This document shows positions 1-10,222 of a stretch of 64,000 bases of DNA, piece after piece. The position numbers and the translations under genes are program-made. Origin of the DNA: Chloranthus sessilifolius (taxonomy: Eukaryota; Streptophyta; Magnoliopsida; Chloranthales; Chloranthaceae); the NCBI GenBank assembly GCA_021018995.1, contig CM037591.1:70211901-70275900 (forward strand), read 5' to 3'. How positions within the stretch are numbered: position 1 is the first letter of the stretch; the number at the start of each line of letters is the position of its first letter. The notes beneath the pieces are model-generated. The model saw only the letters and a list, made by a program, of their open reading frames with translations. It did not search any database and was not told where the DNA came from.

Positions 1-171
1 ATCCAAAACGCTACCATGTGCCGTAAAGACACTTGTACCCAACTGAGTTACACAGTTCCCAAAGTTGGGGATATTACAACCTTCAATCAGAGTCTCGCAT
101 CTCCCCCAAACAGAGCATTCCTCCCTGCCGACCACTTTATCAATTACTCCCATAAAAGAGAAATACAACTG
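1..171. other. unassigned flank left of Tat element 1
   Basis: No protein domain, LTR end or RNA gene is recognisable in this short stretch. It lies outside the 3' LTR that begins at 172. The five bases before that LTR (167-171, AACTG) would be the target-site duplication of Tat element 1, but its partner cannot be checked because the 5' end of that element is not recognisable here. Confidence 0.3.
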
Positions 172-428
172 TGCAACCGTGAACCTCTAACAATCCATCG
201 CGACGATGCGCTCTTACGAAAAATATAGAGTCACCACCCAAAGCATTTGGTGTCCCGAGAAACCTAAATCAAAATTGAAAGCACCAAAGTGCCAAATATA
301 ACTCTCATTCCGGTCCACGCCAAAGGCTCACGGATAGAGGCTTCGGTTATCAATCGGGAAGGTGTTAGGCACCCAATTGACCCGCTTATAAGCGGTCTCT
401 ACTATGGCTTTCTCTACATGTGGTTGGT

Positions 429-457
429 TTATATATATATATATATATTTATATATA
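429..457. repeat. TA-rich microsatellite in the LTR
   Basis: An alternating TA run interrupted once by a TTT. The LTR copies at 44823 and 61764 lack it at the homologous position, so it expanded after the copies separated. Confidence 0.8.
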
Positions 458-921
458 AGAAAAAAGAAATAAAAATGAGCGGTACTACCCCTTGCCCGAA
501 GGCACACCGATCCTATTGTGCCCTTCCCACTTATCAAAATTTGGGTAACATAATGACTCAATTCTAGGATAGAGGAAAGGCAAAGAAGGTAGAGGAATAG
601 AGTGGAGTGCCGGAGCTCTCGGGCTATTGTAGCACCGATGTGGACCTTCCCGTTGATGCAACTTGGATGAGCTTCTGAAAGCAAATGGGTTGAAGGATGG
701 GTTTGAATATCTAGGGCTTGGTATCTAAGAGAAAAGAGAAGATGGCTAGGGGCTAGTTCTAGCTAGATCTCAAGGATTGATGGTGGAAAATGTGGTCTAA
801 AGGACAAAACTTAGTTATGAAAATTTGATGGTTTAGTGCTCAAAAGGGAAGAAGGAACTCTCTAATATTTTTCTCTCTTTGGAAAATTTTTCAAGCCCTT
901 AATCCAAGGGAGGGGGGGCTC

Positions 922-933
922 TCTATTTATAGA
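922..933 (-). promoter_or_regulatory. TATA box of Tat LTR 1
   Basis: Minus-strand TCTATAAATAGA, about 810 bp downstream of the minus-strand LTR start. The same box is at 45538-45550 and 62494-62505 in the other two LTR copies, always beside a purine-rich run. It marks the likely U3 to R transition. Confidence 0.75.
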
Positions 934-1213
934 GAAAAAGAGAATTAGTGAGGGGTTAAAGTCTTAAATGGGTTAGCAATTAGGTAATCCTAGATCTATG
1001 GTTTCCTAGGATTTTGAGAGCTTAGATAGGTGAGAAATGGGTTTAATGGTAGATGATGGGGTGGGGTTTTAAAAGACTAGAGGGTTGCAAATAGGCTTAA
1101 TGAGGGTGCAACAGTCCTAAAGATACCCACTCTAAACATTGGGGTGGTCAACAAGTTAAACCCTAAAAGTGATTTTCGAATAAAATCCTAAAAATACTGT
1201 GGCTAAGCCTAAT

Positions 1214-1378
1214 GTGTGTAATAGACACACTAGGCTAGGAACAATGTGTCTAAGAAGTCTAGAGCTCGTTCTGGAGCTCAAATCTAGAGGAAGAAGGCCA
1301 ATTTTTGCTAGCGTGTCTATTAGACATGCTAGGCAAAATTCAATCAAAAAATGTCCTAGTGTGTATATTATACACGCT
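1214..1378. repeat. cluster of three short palindromes in U3
   Basis: Three near-perfect inverted repeats: 1214-1230 (GTGTGT-AAT-AGACACAC type), 1311-1329 (GCGTGTCTA/TTAGACATGC) and 1360-1378 (GTGTGTATA/TTATACACGC). Each is followed by CTAG. They lie upstream of the TATA box on the transcribed strand. The other two Tat LTRs have palindromes at the same place but with different bases. Confidence 0.75.
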
Positions 1379-1743
1379 AGGTAAAATTCCTGCATTTCTG
1401 TCCTATTTTCAAATCGCCATACCTTTTGATATACAACTCGGATTGAGGCAATTCTTAGCTTGTTGGAAAGCTGGGAACATCCTCTTTCCAATGGTATAGG
1501 ACCCAATTACAATATAAGTCTTTGTAAACTTGGGCATTCCTCTTTTCTACCACTGCCCAAAATATTTGAAATGGCTTCGGGAGGGGTTCTATAGGTTAGG
1601 GTTGACTCCTAAGGGTCGGGGTCAGGCTTCTAAGAGTTTGGGTTAAGTTCTAAGGGTTCATGAAGTGCTGTCAGAAGCTCGGAGGGTACTCCTTCCTTGA
1701 AGTGTAGGTTAGTCGAGCCTTGGGCCGAATTTTGGAGTCTACA

Positions 1744-1757
1744 AATGTCCCTCTTCG
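1744..1757 (-). other. polypurine tract of Tat element 1
   Basis: Minus-strand GAAGAGGGACATT immediately before TGTAGA. This is the plus-strand primer position expected for Ty3/gypsy elements. The equivalents at 46388-46402 and 63374-63388 read CCAAAGAGGGGCATC. Confidence 0.8.
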
Positions 1758-3346
1758 GTATTCAATCACTAATGATCATATGCCAAAGAAAGAGACGTCC
1801 AAAGATGCCCAAGGCATGCTAACGGGACCACCGTATTCAAAGAAAAACTCAAATATCAGATGGTAATATGGTGAGTAAACAAAAGCCCTGTATGTCGGAA
1901 AAAGCGTCTGTTCCTCAAGGTTATCGATCCCTATGTGTTTAGCGACATTACTGGACATGACCGAGATGGTGCGAGTTGTGAAAGCCCAATGGGTTGAAAA
2001 AAATGTCCGCTCCTTGATATGACTTGATGAGGTGTGATATTTATTTTTCATTATGAATAAAATAGCCCTGTGAGCGGGGGGATTGATCGACCTATACTTC
2101 AAGGTGGGCGTGAAGACACGAAGATCCATAGCTTGTTCCCAATCTTATGAGGCATTGATTGCCCCATTTGATTGGTCACGGGTGCCCTACACAAGGTAGA
2201 ATTCAAGATTTTTTGGCAAACCCATCGATCCCGATTACTTTAGCACAACTACCCGAGCAAAGCAAATATTGATGTTGCAACACTTTTTGGGAGTGTGTGC
2301 CACTTTAAAAAAAGTGCCCTAGATCAACATGACCTAGAACACCCAACTTCAAATAATACTGAACTGATTCGGCCAAAATTAGGTATCTACAGAAGAAGAC
2401 ACCTAATCTTGGTCTCTACCAACAATGATATTATAAATCATTTAACTATGCATAAACATGCACCCATTAGGGGCGATAGGCAACAAACGCAATGGAAGTC
2501 CCGACCCAAATCCCATCCAGGTATAATTTACAAGAACTAACGACCATCCTACGGATACCCAGATGCATGGTGCCTATCTAAGGGAAATCGTGCCAATGCT
2601 AGTTTTAAGCCTATAGAAAAATAAGGAAAATGAACCCTTCTGCATGCATGTTTACACATAGTTGATCAATATGTAGTTTCATTTTCAACAGGTTGGTCTC
2701 AACCAATGATTGACCTATTTCTGAGAAATCTGAAGCTTAAGACACTAAAGTTCACATGAATCCAAAGACGGAGCACTTAGCTCGAATATTTAGTAGTGGA
2801 ATCAACATGTTGATTGACTACCTGATTGGGGTTCACACCGTTGCTCCTACTTTAAAGTAGGATCCAAAGACCCAAGGCGAACCTTAGACTTAGGACATTA
2901 ATTTACACAACTGCGTTGCCGATAAACTATTGAAATTTTAATGCATTGAAGCACACATTGCGTTGCTATGCGTGCCATGAAAGCTCAGCTATTATTTTTT
3001 TTTTCAAATGATTACTTTTTTTATTTTTCTTCTCTTTTTTATTAATAGGCTGGACGTCTGTGGAGAGATGCTTCATTTGATCTGTCCATCGCTGAGAGGT
3101 TGCCTGCTTCAAGGCTTTGAACCATTTGATGTTCCTGTACATTCTTGAGAAAACGTCAGTCCCTTTTTATTTATATAGGTAATAATATGCATCCTAATTA
3201 ACAAAAGAAGAAGCAAACCTTTACCTACATATTTTTAATTTTCAAGATTTATATATTTTATGGATTTTTAGTTTCAGAGAATTTTTTGTTCTTTCTCTTC
3301 ATTTTTGAGATGGAAGTACGATGTTGTAGATATGTACATAGAAGGA

Positions 3347-3348
<2 letters not shown>

Positions 3349-3380
<32 letters not shown>
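3349..3380. repeat. AT microsatellite
   Basis: About 16 uninterrupted AT units. The homologous place in Tat element 2 has only a short TATATATAA stretch, so the expansion is copy-specific. Confidence 0.9.
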
Positions 3381-3385
<5 letters not shown>

Positions 3386-3749
3386 TTGATGCCTTAACAA
3401 TGAGGCAAAGTAACGTGTCTCATTTTGAAGATCGTCAAACCCATTTATGGGGTCAGACCTGAGTGAGGTTCAGAATTTTTACCAAGGTAGGAACATCATC
3501 CCTTTGGGTCGAATCAACTTTTTATCCTTACCTCGGGTCATACATTTATCGGTGCAGTCTGAAGATATACCTGATCAGGACCTGATTTGAGCAAACATGA
3601 GCTGCCCACTTGGCGACTAGATAATAAAAAAATGTAACCGAAGGATTAGTTGAAAGATTTTTCTTTTCTTTTATATTTTTCTTTTTCAACTTTTTTTATT
3701 CACAACACTAAGACGGATTTATTGTCGTGCCTGTTGTCTCCCTCTCTTT

Positions 3750-3890
3750 TACCCATAGCGCCCTTTCAGGTTTTCACTATGTCCATGGGTATGCATATTT
3801 ACCCCAGGTGCCTTTTCAGGTTTTCACCTCTTCTGCCCATGCTCACTCTTATTACTTGTAGCGCCCTTTCAAGTTTTCACCATGTTCTTT
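3750..3890. repeat. degenerate tandem repeat, three units of about 55 bp
   Basis: Units share GCGCCCTTTCAGGTTTTCAC or a one- to two-base variant, followed by a C/T-rich spacer. They lie in the 3' noncoding part of Tat element 1. The plus-strand ORF that crosses them is low-complexity and not credible as a gene. Confidence 0.6.
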
Positions 3891-4489
3891 TTGCTTTTAG
3901 CTTATATATTTTTATTTCTTTTCTTTTCTTTTTCAAAGGCCATGTCACGGACACTGATTCCATCATAGCCAGTTGGATGTAATTCTTTTGTTGTCTCACA
4001 ACTTGGCTCGTGTGGACTCAACGGATACTGTGACTGCTTGTAGACCTTAAAGAAGACTTTTTCTCAAGATGTATCTTGGCCATGGGATAAGTTAGGAATT
4101 TTGAATGTATTCTAGAGTTAAATGGTTTCCTTAATTTAGTTTCAGCTGCCATAATACACTTCTTCCTTGGGAGATTTTAACTGTCATGCCCATGATATTT
4201 CTATATCTTTACTTTTCTATATATATTTTTTCTTTTTTTTCTTTTCAGACAATCTTTTTTTGGGGTTGTACTTTTCTGATTCTATTTGGATTTTGATGGT
4301 AACTCTTTTTCTTCTTTTTTTATATTTGGTATATACACTTTTTTCATCTTCTTTTCTTGTGTAGCCAAGGGTATGAATGTTCAGGGATGCTTTTTTGGCT
4401 ACTTAGCTTTGAAATGATGGCCTCTTTTATGAATGTTCAGGGTCCTTAAGCAATCACGTATTCATCTTATCAATACTTACCTTGCTGTG

Positions 4490-4735
4490 GAGACTAGGAG
4501 TAGAATCGACGTACATATTTAGTATTGATGGGCTCAGGAAAGTGATCTCTGTCCATGGTGGCGAGGCGGACCGCGTATCCAGGGACTACCTCTCGAATGA
4601 TGTAAGGTCTTTCCCAGTTGGGTGAATTTCTGTCTCGGATCGGCGTTGGAGAGATGGGAAGATTTTATTGAGTACGATGTCTACCACTTTTAAATCTCGA
4701 ATGTGAACTCACTTATTATAAGCATGTGCGATTCA
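4490..4735 (-). pseudogene. integrase C-terminal tail (Tat element 1)
   Basis: Minus-strand translation gives a run like RDLKVVDIVLNKIFPSL followed by an 'NWEGPY..' type segment degraded to HPTGKDLTSFERW. This matches the C-terminal integrase tail of Tat elements and the tail of Tat element 2 (59000-59110: RDLEVGDTVFKKIFSSL). It is joined directly to mid-RT sequence at about 4735, so the RNase H and integrase core that should lie between are deleted. Confidence 0.65.
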
Positions 4736-5530
4736 TCCTTTGGTACGTTGCCCCAACATTCTTCAACCCGAATGGCATGACTCGGTAATAGAAAGTTCTC
4801 CATAGAGCAATGAACGTTGTCTTCTCTCGGTCTGCTTATGCCATTTTAAACTAATTATATCTGGAGAATCCATCCAGGAATGAGAGCATCCCATTCTTGG
4901 CAGTTTTATTGACCAAGATATCGATGTGTGACAATGGGAAGAAGTCTTTCAGGCTTGCCTTGTTCAGGTTTTTGAAGTCGATGCACATGCAAACCTTTCC
5001 ATCCTTCTTTGGTATAGGGACGATATTGGCCAGCCATTGCAGGTATTTGGAGACTATGAGAAACCCTGCATCGTACTGTTTGATGACCTCATCCTTCACT
5101 TTTAGCATCTATTTTGGCCTGAGGCGTCTCAACTTCTGCTTGTCTGGCTTAACATCTGGATATAGTGGCAACTCATGCATGACCAAATCGGTGTCCAAAC
5201 CAGGCATATCCTTCTATGACCATGCAAAGACGTCTTGGTATGATCGAAGGAAATCAATCATGCTTTTTCTTTCCTCGGGAGACAACGACATTCTGATCTT
5301 GGTGATTCTAGGAACCTCCTTTGTACCCAGGTTGATATCCTCTGTTTCTTCAATGATTGCAATAGGACCATGCTCATAATCTGTAAATTGGTCAAGGAGC
5401 TCATTGTGGTGCCCCTCAGTAGGGATCTGCTCGTCCAAACTCGTGACTCCTACCTCTTCTTGTATTTCTATAGGAAAGGGGCCGATTTCACGTGGGATGG
5501 GTTTTTCAATTATGGCATCATTTATCTTGA
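4736..5530 (-). pseudogene. reverse transcriptase, N-terminal half (Tat element 1)
   Basis: Ty3/gypsy reverse transcriptase copies element RNA to DNA. Visible on the minus strand in order: SLSPEERKSMIDFLRSYQDVFAWS region (5214-5300), DMPGLDTD, KQKLRRLRP, IVPIPKKDGKVCMCIDFKNLNKAS (about 4970-5040), SFLDGFSRYN, and MPFGLKNVGATYQR near 4740. The catalytic F/YxDD motif should follow but is lost in the deletion at about 4735. In-frame stops are present (for example after FAWS and after FSRYN). This is the pre-RT and finger/palm part of a Tat/Ogre polymerase and is non-functional. Confidence 0.85.
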
Positions 5531-6540
5531 TTTTATTGAAAATTTTTAAAAGACAATTTTTTTGGATTTTTTTATATTTCTTTTATTTTTTTGGATTTTT
5601 CTTTTTCTTCAGAGATGGGCCCTTAGCAAAGCGGGTCTTTATATACACATGGTATTGCCCGCAAATGGCTAATCTCAGTTTTTATAGGTTATTTTTTTTT
5701 TGGAAGTTGGTGCCAAATTTTAGGTCACTTGATGCTTCTAGAGTTAGGGGCATTGAAGCCCAATTCCTCACTTGTCGTGTCGCCCCTTGACCTAGTCTGG
5801 CAGAGGAGGCTGTTTGAAATGGCTTTTGAGGGTCAACCTCCATCATGTTTATCATTGGCTAATCCTAAACCAAATCCTCAAAGGTTAACACTGGTTTGGA
5901 ATGGTTCAGGATGGGTAGCTGTACATGCATGGGTATCTCCTCCGTAAAAAGTGATGAGGCGAGGTCTATTTCAATTTTCGGAGGGATGATTTGGGGATTG
6001 GTTTGGTGGATGGCCACCTGCTTATATGGGGTCAACTGCGTTGCCTCATTTTAGTTAATTTTGATGACCCCTGCACTCACGATTGCTGTTCGGATGTGAG
6101 GTTTCGGGCAGGGTTCATCCTCCAGATCTATCCCCCTAGCTCTGGCTGTAGCAATGGTTTGAGCCTTTTCCTTAGCCTCTTGGATTTCTTCTTCGATAAG
6201 CTTGTAGCCTAAGCTGAATCTGACATGTTGGCCACCTTTCACTTTGACCGGATCTCTCCTGCCTTGTAAGTGAGGGCCAAAACCTTTTCCTTTATTTTAG
6301 CCCCACTTTTGGAGCATGGCCATTGCTGCGTCCATTCTTCCTCTGATTTTTTTATAACCTTTTCGGAGGACTCGAGTGCTACTGCTGATACATCATATTA
6401 AAAATTATGAAGGTATGTGTCCTCGACTGTATGGGTACATCCAGCACCTTGAGATTTTCAATTTTGTGGGCCATCTTCTCTCCTTCCTCTCATCCCTCAC
6501 CTCTGATGGTAATAACTTTCTCTTTGATGATGAATTTGAG
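5531..6540 (-). pseudogene. protease-RT interdomain region (Tat element 1)
   Basis: Weak minus-strand coding remnants only. The best is at 6051-6242, reading GYKLIEEEIQEAKEKAQT; stops separate the pieces. Tat/Ogre polyproteins have a long poorly conserved segment between retropepsin and RT, which fits the position. A T-rich, low-complexity patch at 5550-5610 may be a later expansion. No domain is recognised. Confidence 0.5.
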
Positions 6541-7080
6541 TTATTGGTGTAGAGTGGAGGGCACCGCCCTGATTTCATGCAGCCACTGGCGTCCTAGTGG
6601 CAGGTTGATGGAAGATTTGATGTCGATGACTTGGAATGAGATTGAGAAGGTCATTCGCTCAATGGTGATCTCAAGATCGACTTCTCCTACCACCTCTCGC
6701 CTAGTATTACCAAACCCTCTCACACTTGTTCCGGCTAGCATGAATGTGGAGGGATCAATGCCTATTTTGGTTGCAGTTCTGAGGGGGCCTACATTCAATG
6801 TTGAACCATTGTCTATCAGCACCAAAGGGATTATTAAGTCCTTTGATTCCACCATGATGTGGAGGGGTTTGGAATGATTGCTTCCTTCACTTGACAGGTC
6901 AGCATCTGAAAATGAGATGGCGTTGGGAGCCAACACCTGCCCAATCATTTTCCCTACTTCAGCTGCAGAGACCTTATCGGATACGTGTGCATATTTCAAT
7001 GCCCCCATTAGAGCTTGAAAGTAGGCTAGGGATGTCATTAATAGATCCCAAATGGTGATGTGAGCTGGCGTTCTTTTCAA
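6541..7080 (-). pseudogene. retropepsin-type aspartic protease (Tat element 1)
   Basis: The translation carries the retropepsin active-site context LVLIDNGSTLNVGPL, where Tat elements usually have IDGGSS or a variant. Downstream come GFGNTRREVVGEVDLEITI and a flap/C-terminal part ending in LPLGRQWLHEIRAVPSTLHQ, typical of Tat/Ogre proteases. The open frame is 179 codons. The enzyme would cut the Gag-Pol polyprotein inside the virus-like particle. The second glycine-like position being N is a deviation. Confidence 0.85.
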
Positions 7081-7509
7081 CTATGTTTCCATTATGTGCT
7101 CTCTGTGCATTTTATCAATGGGGTGTACTGTAGTAGGTTCTTTCTTCTCTTTCGATCGGGTTGGTACTGATACCTCATGTTGTTTAGAAATCCTTCTCGA
7201 TCGAGTAACAAAATCAATTATCCCCTCTATGTTGTTGCCTGCATTGACATTTGCTTGACTGTAATCAAGCGGGACCTGATCGGGGATCATATGTTGGTTC
7301 AAAGATTTGAAATGGGACAGATGGAGGCGCCTGATATGATTGAACTAGCAGGGCTAGTGTGGCAAAATTGGGCCAGACGTGGTTGATTGGTGTAGGAGGC
7401 AGCGGGACTGATGATGTTGTGGTAAAATCAGGCCAGCTGTATTAGGCTGGTGCTAGAGATGGATGCACTGATGGCATTGCAACAGTACCGGGCCAGTTAT
7501 ATTGTATGG
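7081..7509 (-). pseudogene. gag-protease linker (Tat element 1)
   Basis: Minus-strand reading shows a 73-codon open stretch (7081-7302) including NVNAGNNIEGIIDFVTRSRR, then decayed sequence to 7509. The position between Gag and protease fits a Tat linker; the family is not otherwise recognised. Its upstream part is interrupted at 7510 by the LTR of the Athila tandem. Confidence 0.5.
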
Positions 7510-8045
7510 TGTTATTTAAAATTTCAAGAGTCTTGCTGCTAATTTTATTAAGAATAATGGAGAGAATAAATCAAGAGTGGGGGATTGGAGATGGGTCAGC
7601 ACAGCAAGTCAGAAATGCACACAGTCCTGCAATATTCAGGGTCCATTATAGCAAGTTTTGATAAGTAAGAGTTTATCCCACAGAGAAATTGATCTAGAAC
7701 CCAAAATGGGCTATAATAGTAGGCCTCCAGATCTAGCTACAGATCTAACAATCCTAAAGAAAGAGAGTTGGGTGTCACGACTACACTAAATTAATCTTAA
7801 AAATAGAAAAATAAAATGTAGCCCTATCCTAAAGAAAGGGGCTAAGAGGAGGATGGTGGTAGTGTGTGCCAAAATAAAATACAAAAATTGTGAGAAGTAA
7901 GTAGGTTGAGCTAGAGTTAATGGCACAGTAATGTAACTCAGATATAGTCTGTCTCTGCAGTGCTCCTTGCTGAGACGCTATTAAAAGCCTCAACAAGGTA
8001 TAAGCTCCCAATTTAATCCATGCCATTAGGGGCGCTCATAGGGCT

Positions 8046-8077
8046 ATACTCTGCCCACTCCAATGGTCACAAGGTAT
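8046..8077 (-). other. conserved LTR hairpin, Athila A copy 1
   Basis: A 32-bp inverted repeat with ATACTCTG-like and CAAGGTAT arms around a central ACTCCAATGG. It corresponds to the stronger hairpins at 24971-25002 and 57178-57209. It lies about 540 bp from the LTR 3' end, downstream of the TATA box, so it would be in the transcript. Confidence 0.55.
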
Positions 8078-8563
8078 CCGATAGAGTCTATCAAATCGCA
8101 TTAGTTAAACCAAAAATTTGCTAGTCTAATCCAGAAGAGTGGATCGATCATTTCCACAGCCACTGGACCAGCTCTAGCCATGAATATTATTGCAGCATAA
8201 TGTAATGTCAGTGCTACAAGCTCCCCAGATTTGCGCACAGACCTTGCTGACATCCATAGGTATTCCAACCCATAAGATCCTAAGTGGTTTACTAAGGCTA
8301 ACTGCCCACTAGTGCCCACAAAAAGGACCACACAATAGGTTGAATAAGGCTTTAGGTTCAGCTAGTCATTGCTACAAATGGCCTGCAATGACTAAGCCTC
8401 AAGCTTCAATTACTATAAAGAGATCAGATCTAACATCTGATGTCAGCTAGGTAAAACAGAGGGGAGCCAATTCTTGTACAAACCTCCTCACAAGGCTCTA
8501 AAAGCTCATGTGCAGAGGAGAAGAATCCTTCTCAAACATGTGAATGAACACAACCTTAGGGCT

Positions 8564-8595
8564 ATACAGTGTCCACTTGAATGGTCGCAGGGTAT
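8564..8595 (-). other. conserved LTR hairpin, Athila A copy 2
   Basis: Second 32-bp copy, with the central block CCACTTGAATGG and right arm GCAGGGTAT. The left arm ATACAGTGT pairs imperfectly. Confidence 0.5.
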
Positions 8596-9126
8596 CCCAT
8601 TGGTCTGTCCATCTCACAGAGGCCTGAGAAATAACATAAAAACTGTTGTAGCCACCATGGTCCACAGGCCTCCGAGCTCCCTGGATCTCACTACAGATCC
8701 AACATTGCTTTCCATGGGGCTATCAAACAAAGGGAAATCAGATGGTAAGCAATAGATCTACTTGAAACTGAATGGGCTAGTCCCAAATACATGGATCCTA
8801 TAGACATCTAAAGAAACCATAAGATCTTTAGATTCAATTAAGCATTAAAATGGTAATCCATTGATGAACACAAAACTTACAATGGATTGTCTCCAGGCTG
8901 CAGCCTGTACACAACTACTCATCCGAATCCCAATGTATATGAAAATCTATTACAAGACTAGAACAAAACTGAACCTAGCTGCTTACAGGGGGATTAGCCA
9001 GCAAGTGCTTAGCTAAGAGAGAAGAAAAATAGGAAAAAGAGGTGATCAAACCCTAACCCTAGCCTGCTAGAGTTCTCAGCTGGCAGAGGATGAAGGAAAG
9101 ATAAAAATAATAAACTCTAAGTACAA

Positions 9127-9136
9127 CTTATAAACT
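9127..9136 (-). promoter_or_regulatory. TATA-like box of Athila LTR A
   Basis: Minus-strand GTTTATAAGT. The homologous place in LTR B (19486-19497) reads GAGTATATAAGC, a better match, so the ancestral promoter was TATATAAG. Confidence 0.55.
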
Positions 9137-9309
9137 CTATCAAAATGGCCTTAGCTCTAAAGATATTTTAACCCTTATTTTTCTAGCAGACGTGGCACTG
9201 TTACAACCTTAGAATGCCTCAAGATGTGCACTTCAAAATTTGTGCCTTGAAAAGTGTGCCAAAGCCTTGGGAAATTCCCAAAAGGTTCCTAAGTTAAAAC
9301 TGAGAAGTG

Positions 9310-9830
9310 GAGAGCTCGCGCTTCGCGGGGCTGGAAGCTATTTTATTTTACTCGCGTAATTGCTTTGCTTTCGCAGAGTTGCCTTTGGCTGAGGAAAGGG
9401 CTCATTCACGCAGTAAACCTTTAGTGAATCCCATAGTTGCTTTACATCACAGTGCTATCATGGAGATGATCTGTAGAGCCTGGGTGTTTCGCACAGTAGA
9501 GCTTTAGGAGCTCTCTCTCGCTAAGTACTCGTGCAAGTGGGCTCCTGCGCTCACATAGTAACTTGTAAGGCTCCAAAGTGTGCGAGATCTGCATGAGGGG
9601 AATTCTGGGTGTCTCTCTCTTCCAGGGCCACGCGAGAACTCCGCGAGGTAACTTTTTGTTCACTATGCATATGGGCTCGTTGTGTTCCTCACACTGCTGC
9701 TTTGAGGCTTGATCTTCGCGAGAGCTTCGTGACCATGAATTTTAAATGTTTTACACAGCGAGATCTTCGTGATGTCTTTACAGCACTCCTCTTGACTGTG
9801 CGGCCTATCTGTGCAAGAGGTTCTTCCATT
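9310..9830. repeat. CTCGCG/CGCAGT motif array in Athila LTR A
   Basis: Many degenerate copies of words such as CTCGCGTAAT, TTCGCAGAGTT, CACGCAGTAA, TTCGCACAGTAGAG, CACGCGAGAACT and TTCGCGAGAGCTTCG, on both strands. The array is in U3, upstream of the TATA box. LTR B has the same array (19675-20230), and a second, internal array with the same words lies at 15250-15650. Confidence 0.65.
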
Positions 9831-10209
9831 GCATCTTTAGCTTTACGAGGAGGCTCCTCAACTCTGCGAGGTCTATTTCTTGACACACTGCTGCACTACA
9901 CTTCCTGCTGTAGCAGCATCCTTCCTTCTCAACTGATTTCAGTCATCTGCTAGACTTTAGGTCAATGATGATTAGCAACAGTGAGTCACCGTGGTGAGCA
10001 CTACTAAGTTGTTCCATTAGGCTTTGGCTCAACTATCATCTTTGCTTGTATTCTGTCTCGTCCTTGGGCCAAAAAGCCAGGATTATGTATTAAGCTGTAT
10101 ATTTTATTACTAACTATAAAACATACTTAACAAATAATTATTAGTGGGCTTCAAGGTCCATCAAAGGCTAGGTTAAGAGGTGAAAAGTGATACTTTTCAG
10201 TGCATAACA

Positions 10210-10222
10210 CACCCCCAAACCT
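10210..10222 (-). other. polypurine tract, Athila copy A
   Basis: Minus-strand AGGTTTGGGGGTG immediately before LTR A. The matching tract is at 20567-20579 next to LTR B, and a diverged one at 55998-56009 in the plus-strand Athila element 2. Confidence 0.85.

Larger units (their letters stand above)
172..1743 (-). repeat. 3' LTR of Tat element 1
   Basis: This 1572-bp stretch aligns along its length with 44823-46387 and 61764-63373. All three begin TGCRASC on the plus strand and end TCTACA, so read on the minus strand they run TGTAGA to GCA. A minus-strand polypurine tract abuts the right end, which defines this copy as a 3' LTR. A TATA box (922-933) and a palindrome cluster (1214-1378) sit in U3. 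The conserved block at about 205-390 contains a stretch found in all three copies (atcaatcgggaaggtgttaggcaccc type). Confidence 0.85.
1744..4480 (-). other. 3' noncoding region of Tat element 1
   Basis: No convincing coding sequence. About 1744-3400 matches 46388-46818 plus 57739-59000 (Tat element 2), and 1744-2370 matches 63374-64000 (Tat element 3), so it is a family-wide 3' region. Inside are an AT microsatellite (3349-3380) and a degenerate tandem repeat at about 3750-3890 with three units containing GCGCCCTTTCAGGTTTTCAC. The stretch 3400-4480 is T-rich and is absent from element 2. Confidence 0.6.
172..7509 (-). mobile_element. Tat/Ogre-type Ty3/gypsy retrotransposon (Tat element 1), decayed
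   Basis: On the minus strand this shows, right to left, a gag-protease linker, retropepsin, pre-RT region, half a reverse transcriptase, an integrase C-terminal tail, a long 3' noncoding region, a polypurine tract and the 3' LTR. The protease-RT sequence is of Tat/Ogre type (for example FAWS...DMPGLDTD, KQKLRRLRP, VPIPKKDGK, MPFGLKN.GATYQR). RNase H and most of integrase are missing by one deletion near 4735. The 5' part is cut off by the Athila tandem starting at 7510; a Tat gag fragment at 26030-26480 may be its continuation. Sequence outside the pol block matches Tat elements 2 (44823) and 3 (61764). Confidence 0.85.
7510..10209 (-). repeat. Athila LTR A
   Basis: 2700 bp, beginning TGTTATTT on the plus strand and ending GTGCATAACA; the minus strand therefore starts TGTTATGCACTG, directly after the tract AGGTTTGGGGGTG. 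It aligns with LTR B. Contents in transcription order: a motif array rich in CTCGCGCAGT-like words (9830 to 9310), a TATA box (9127-9136), and two hairpin motifs (8564-8595, 8046-8077). Confidence 0.85.

Noticed and set aside
3650..3982. 110-codon plus-strand ORF with hydrophobic stretches
   Set aside because: T-rich low-complexity sequence within a degenerate tandem repeat of the Tat 3' noncoding region. No homologous ORF in the other Tat copies.
7505..7509. target-site duplication TATGG for the Athila tandem
   Set aside because: No partner is found at 20567, where homologous internal sequence starts at once, nor near 24487 or 26030. The tandem and truncation removed it.
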